Assembly: GCA_030248225.1 (NCBI GenBank)
Contig: JASANE010007225.1
Span: forward strand, 1 to 64,000
Direction: 5' to 3'
Length of the DNA stretch: 64,000 bases
From: Trileptium ribeirensis
Taxonomy: Eukaryota > Nematoda > Enoplea > Enoplida > Thoracostomopsidae
The translations under genes and the position numbers were made by a program. Below the pieces are notes generated by a model. That model saw nothing but the letters and a program-made list of their open reading frames with translations. It made no database searches and was not told the DNA's origin. The first letter of the stretch is position 1, and each line of letters begins with the position of its first letter. Below are positions 59,556 through 64,000 of this stretch, one piece after another.

Positions 59556-59891
59556 CTCATATAAGGACATAAGTCACGCTAAAGATTAGACTTGGTTTCG
59601 AAAGAGACATGGCATGCTTTGCACTTCACCTCTCGAGTTGCTCTGGCCCAAAATTATTATATGTCTACTTCTGAACTATGTCCGGCATTTTAATCAATCT
59701 ATCTAAATATATTGTATATCTGTATTTATTCGATTAGGTAGGAAATAAGTTTATAATTTCCACTCAGACACGTCTCTCTAGACTTACTTTTCATAATCTT
59801 GGAACCTTGATCTTTTATGAAAAGACTATTGCTATATTATTGTTTCGATTCTCACATTTACATATCAAGTAATAGTTGTAGCACAGCCATC

Positions 59892-59992
59892 GTGTGTTAA
59901 GAGATTTGTACGCACGGTTGTAACGAGTTCAGTCGAGTGCGTCAGCACGAGTTCGAACGAGTTAAACAACACCACCGTTCGTACAAATCATT
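59892..59992. repeat. Short inverted repeat (hairpin)
   Basis: ATTTGTACGCACGGTTGT is followed about 60 bases later by its near-complement ACCACCGTTCGTACAAAT. The loop repeats ACGAGTTC twice and CGAG words several times. Could be a miniature element; flanks show no clear duplication. Confidence 0.6.
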
Positions 59993-61109
59993 TGACGCAG
60001 GCCCGGGTGTGGTACAACTGACTTGTCATACACCTAATTTAGCTAAACGTGCGTAAAATCATTTTGGTGTACGGCTTTAACTATATAAGCTGCGTTACAA
60101 CAGTGTTTAAAACTCAGCAATATTTGTCATACTGTTAGTATCTGAATCTGCGAGATCTTTCAGTGTAGTAAAAATAAAAAATTTAGATAAATCTGTTACC
60201 AGAATAACTGTGTACTTAAAATGTATATACATACAGTTTTCACATATTTGGTTGGTAACTACCCGCTCTACTTTGCAAGGAAAATAATTTTTCTTCTGTA
60301 AAAATAATGTTTCTCAGAATTTAGCTGTTTAGGCGGTTAGCTCTGAATTGTTTAATGTTAGCTGTGCCTCTGAATTCTTTAATGTTAGCTAGGATTAGGT
60401 TTTAGAATTTTCAGAACATTTTGCAACTTGCATTAGGTAATTTTTCTATACCGATTTTTTTAACTAATACACCATCCAAACTATCCTTAGATGACAAATG
60501 TTTGGTTCCTATGTATCAGTATATGAATATATAAACATGTTTCATATAACGATAGTTCTGAGATTTTTTAGTTCAAATGCTGAAAATATTACTGCTTCGA
60601 ATTGTAAAAGTAGAGTCATGCTATGCCTTTTGGCACCTCTATTTTGCAACTTGACTTTCAACATTCAAGATTGCTTAGTAATTTCCGTGAGCACATGGAA
60701 TTGCTATATAATTACTGCTATCAGCTGTACCAGTTTGGCTAAAATAATTAAGCACCTAAATTGAGCATTTGTTGGAATTGCATGCTCCTGTGCTTCAATC
60801 CATGATATTAATCATGCATTATGTATGTGATCATTAATTGTCGCATTTTTATACAGACACCTGCTGGGCCGTGAGACGGCTGAATCAGCATCAACCCCGC
60901 GATATGATTGTATCTGTTGACTGACAGGCTGCACTGCTTTCGCATTGCTGGCCGATACACGATGTAGTAAATCATGTTTCAGCCTGAAGTACGTATTATC
61001 TTAGGCGTATATATACTGTGAATAGTGTTTTGTGGTATGTAGCAGATGTTAATGGGGAAAGACTCGATTAGCATCGTAACACGGAGTAACCAATACATTT
61101 AATCATCTT

Positions 61110-61800
61110 GAAGAATTTATGATTTCAGTGGAAAACTACGTTATGGTAACCCTGATATGCCGCAAATGCCGTTGTATAAATTTTTAATTATCGTTGCTCT
61201 CCAGAGTGACTTCAGCGGTAACCTACCATAAGTTAATCGTGACATATCCCAAATGCCGATGAATTATTATCGTAGCGTGTAAAAACCAATGCTTTTACAG
61301 TTCCCGAAGAATCTGTGATAGTAGTCCAGAATAACCATTGCTGTTAAAGATCCTAAAAAATCGTCTACGACTTCAGTTGTAAACTAGGCTATGTTAAACC
61401 CTGATATAATTCCGATGTCAATGCCGATGAATAAGCTTGCAATTATCGTCGCTATTCAGAAGATCCAATTCTTTTATGCATGCTGAACAGTCCGCGACCT
61501 TAGTGGTAAACTACGCTATATTGGACCCTGGCATATCGCGAATACCGAAGAATAAACGGTAATAATTACCGTAATCTAAAATAGTCAATACTTTTAAGTT
61601 TCTGACAAATGTTTAGCTTCAACGGTAAACAACGCTATGTTAAACTCTGATATATCGGAAATTCTGGTGAATAATTAAGCAATTATCATGTATGGTATCC
61701 CGAATAACCAATACTTTCAAGTATCCTGAACAATGTACGACTTCAGTGGGAAACTACACTATGTTCAAAGCGGATATAGCGCAAATGCGATTAATAAATC
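61110..61800. repeat. Degenerate minisatellite, period about 125 bp
   Basis: A unit built around CTTCAGTGGTAAACTACGCT, then TGATATATCGCAAATGCCGA, then AATTATCGT and ATTCAGAATAACCAATACTT recurs about six times. The CTTCAG-like anchor is at about 61124, 61207, 61371, 61498, 61617 and 61741, with irregular spacing (83, 164, 127, 119, 124). Diverged, therefore old. Confidence 0.82.
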
Positions 61801-62034
61801 TGCAAAAATTGTTATCAAATACAAATGTCATCATTTGTACTATTCAGAAGGGTACATTTACCGGCATTGAATACTCAGAGCTATTTGGTATCCAGTAGAG
61901 CTGATGATTTTTGCCATAAGCTACGGGATGCTAATTCTGACATATCGCTGTAATATTATCACTGTAAGTCGTTATAACTCAATACTCGTAAGCACCCTCA
62001 TGAATTAATGCAAAATGCTGAAGTAATGTATATC

Positions 62035-62115
62035 GTAAGACCAGCCGGGTTCGAACTCGGACCTCTTGCTTGGAAATCTATCGTGATAGCATTTAGTATA
62101 TTGCACCAGTAGGAT
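62035..62115 (-). other. Degenerate tRNA-like sequence / SINE head
   Basis: On the minus strand a box A-like CCTACTGGTGCAATA precedes a strong box B-like GAGTTCGAACCCGG at about tRNA spacing. T-arm pairing has one mismatch; the anticodon arm is distorted. Not an intact tRNA gene. Confidence 0.48.
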
Positions 62116-62169
62116 AATAACTAACCAGTAATCCCTTTAGCAAATAAATAATTCTATTATTCTTTAAGG

Positions 62170-62279
62170 GTAACAACCAGAGATGGAACTGGGTCACTGT
62201 GTCATGACCCAGTAACCAAGTAACCCGTGGAAGGTGTGACCCAGTGATTCAGTGGCCCAGTTCCATATCTGGAAACAAC
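62170..62279. mobile_element. 94-bp hAT-like MITE
   Basis: 62178-62271, almost entirely inverted repeat: left CAGAGATGGAACTGGGTCAC, right complement CAGATATGGAACTGGGCCAC. Flanks GTAACAAC and GAAACAAC agree at 7 of 8 bases. Internal words (TGACCCAGT, GTAACC) are also symmetrical. Confidence 0.75.
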
Positions 62280-62762
62280 AGCCAATTTGGTGTCAAAGTC
62301 TCAAAGGTATTACAGCTTTTAAAATAACCCATATAGATACTGCGTATTTGGCATAAAATTTGATAGTGTATGCACACGATCTTAACATTCCTAACATGGG
62401 CGAAACTAGTGAATAGATGACCAAAAGCAATACTCAATACCTTGTACCACTACGCAACAGGCACAATTAACTCGCGTTATACGTATAGTGTGCACTGTTG
62501 CGTGCTGGAGTATGAGATTAATCTTACACACAGAAGAAAATTAACTATTTTATGCGTATAACAAGAAAATTGAAAATCCATCGTTCTGGTCATAAGTTTA
62601 TTGTCTGTCATAAACGAACCAAAAATTCTTTTCACGGTTAACCGCTCCTACCACAAATTCCGTTTACCTTGTTCCATGCGTCTCATAAAATACCAATCTC
62701 ACGAAGAAGTGGATAGTACAGAATAATTATGATTAACGCCTTAAATACATATAAGATAATTG

Positions 62763-63049
62763 TTAGGGAGTGTTCGCATTGCGTCCGATCCGTTACTAAT
62801 TGGACGCGTGTTTTATATAGAGTGTGCACACTTTACCCGATCCGAACCGATCCGGAACAGGATGCACAATTTTTTCGGACCGAATCTGATGAAGTAGTAC
62901 GAAAAATAAGTACATATGCATACCCATGAATACGGTAGGCATGGAATTTAGTCGTTTTGGATCCTATCGGGTCGGATGCAATGTGAACAGATTTCGGATC
63001 AAATCGGATCGGATCAAATTGGATAGGATGCAATGTGAACACCGCCTTA
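62763..63049. mobile_element. PIF/Harbinger-type MITE, 281 bp
   Basis: The element at 62766-63046 is flanked by TTA. Left end GGGAGTGTTCGCATTGCGTC; right complement GGCGGTGTTCACATTGCATC. Many GGATCGGATC/GATCCGATCC words lie between, as subterminal repeats. Different TIR family from the elements at 19767 and 43006. No transposase frame. Confidence 0.82.
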
Positions 63050-63600
63050 TAGTCTCGCGCATGCAGTTCTAATCGTTCGTCAAGTTCTCAACCAAGCGAA
63101 AATATACCAAAATGGAACTGTGATTCTAGCGAGGTTATAACTCAAACGTAAGATTATACAAGTCTGTACTAAACCTAATTTGAAGAAACGTTGTTGGAAC
63201 TAACTTTATAAACTGACACAATTTCTGTTTAACATTGAGTCAGTTGCAGCGGCAGTAGATTTTTTCGCATTATTGGAGACATCGTTGTGTTGTTGCTTAT
63301 TTGCAACATTAAAACTCGTGTTTTCAACAAACCTTTGACAGATACAGAGCAGGGTTTCATATAGAATTTTGGAAATTTTATTAATACGTGAGATAAAATG
63401 CTGGAAAAAACAGAAAAATAAGTTACTACATCATAGCATTACTCAAGGAGCAGCTATATATTTGTTCATTATGCAATGGTACATGTTAATTGCAGAAGTG
63501 TTTGACATACTAAAGTAGAGATACTGCAGCAGAGGTGGCTTTCGTTATTCGGCACAAATGTTGTATGATTAGTTTCGGGTCTTTTCTTTTAGCCCCCCCA
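63050..63600. other. AT-rich interval, nothing recognised
   Basis: No gene or repeat boundary seen. Confidence 0.45.
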
Positions 63601-63639
63601 GCCAGAATTTGGTCAATTTTGAAGATACAGAGCTGATTT

Positions 63640-63875
63640 TGGTATCAATAGATTCAGCTCGATAAGGCGGTTCAGAAAATGCCCATTTTTGCTCATTTTA
63701 CCAACATCCCTGAAAAAAATTTTTTTTTCGATTTTTTTGAGGTCCCAATGGTCCCCCCTCGGGAACTCAAAAATTTTTTCTTCAGAATATGGTCATTCGA
63801 ATCGGCTTGATGAGAGAAATCTACTGGTGTGCATTTTATTGAAATCTACGCCACCGTTAGAAAGTTATGATTGAC
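63640..63875 (+). repeat. Dispersed repeat family R1, copy 5
   Basis: TTCAGCTCGATAAGGCGGTT followed by CAGAAAATGCCC, a T-rich core, AGGTCCCAATGGTCCC and ATTCGAATCGGCTTGATGAG. It follows the same word order as the other R1 copies and abuts an R2 copy. Confidence 0.65.
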
Positions 63876-63955
63876 CCAAGTAACCCTGAGGGGCTACGTT
63901 ATAACGTTAGAAAAAAGAACAGCTTAGAGCGGGGGTTCGGGGGCGGCAGCCCCCT
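63876..63955 (+). repeat. Dispersed repeat family R2, copy 2
   Basis: CCAAGTAACCCTGAGGGGCT, then CGTTATAACGTTAG, then an A-rich stretch and GGGGGTTCGGGGGCGGC, parallel to 59475-59555. The window ends shortly after in TTAGGC-like words. Confidence 0.6.
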
Positions 63956-64000
63956 ACTTAGGCTTAGGCTTAGTATATCGAGATCTTAGATTAGGGGTCT

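Larger units (their letters stand above)
58393..61089. other. AT-rich interval, no gene recognised
   Basis: Contains a short inverted repeat at 59892-59992 and an R2 repeat copy near 59475-59555. Open frames such as 60498-60764 have hydrophobic stretches but no recognisable family. Confidence 0.45.

Noticed and set aside
63956..64000. TTAGGC telomere-like repeats at the window end
   Set aside because: Only two or three irregular units (also near 17990-18020); far too few for telomeric or interstitial telomeric sequence.

Overview
The window looks like nuclear DNA of an invertebrate animal with an AT-rich, transposon-laden genome. There are no long uninterrupted reading frames, and the only convincing genes are split by multi-kilobase introns with GT..AG ends. 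The receptor family these genes encode, class A peptide-receptor-like GPCRs of the broad FMRFamide-receptor-like group, is typical of protostomes. I cannot name the species.

Two paralogous five-exon GPCR genes lie head-to-tail on the minus strand. Gene 2 (47355 down to 36281, 823 aa) is upstream of gene 1 (30828 down to 15667, 460 aa), with about 5.4 kb between them. I reconstructed both from splice sites: every exon junction closes in frame and the intron phases are the same (0, 1, 1, 0) in both genes, so they are an old tandem duplication. Both keep the DRY box. Both lack the usual Cys3.25 and have NFY in place of NPxxY, with CNIPAA or SNIPAA in helix 6. Gene 2 has a very long cytoplasmic tail (470 aa); gene 1 has a tail of 124 aa.

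The rest is mobile and repetitive DNA. Positions 1-6811 form one giant imperfect palindrome (arms about 3.1-3.3 kb), a fold-back-like element whose left end lies outside the window. Several non-autonomous DNA elements are delimited by their target-site duplications. Elements with hAT-type 8-bp duplications lie at 8497-8834, 9645-11207, 21862-22029, 49787-51595 and 62178-62271. Elements flanked by TTA, as in PIF/Harbinger insertions, lie at 19767-20276, 43006-43449 and 62766-63046. A TTAA-flanked, piggyBac-like miniature element of about 265 bp carries an internal tRNA-like pol III promoter. It occurs as a near-identical tandem pair (49957-50517), as an old full-length copy (42652-42906), and as fragments near 13.3, 13.6, 39.3 and 58.3 kb. 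The tandem pair sits inside the 1.8-kb element at 49787-51595, whose ends are dense G/C hairpins.

Other material: a degenerate minisatellite with a period near 125 bp (61110-61800), two dispersed non-coding repeat families, two degenerate tRNA-like sequences, and long stretches in which I recognise nothing. I see no CRISPR array, intact tRNA, rRNA or autonomous transposase/reverse transcriptase gene.
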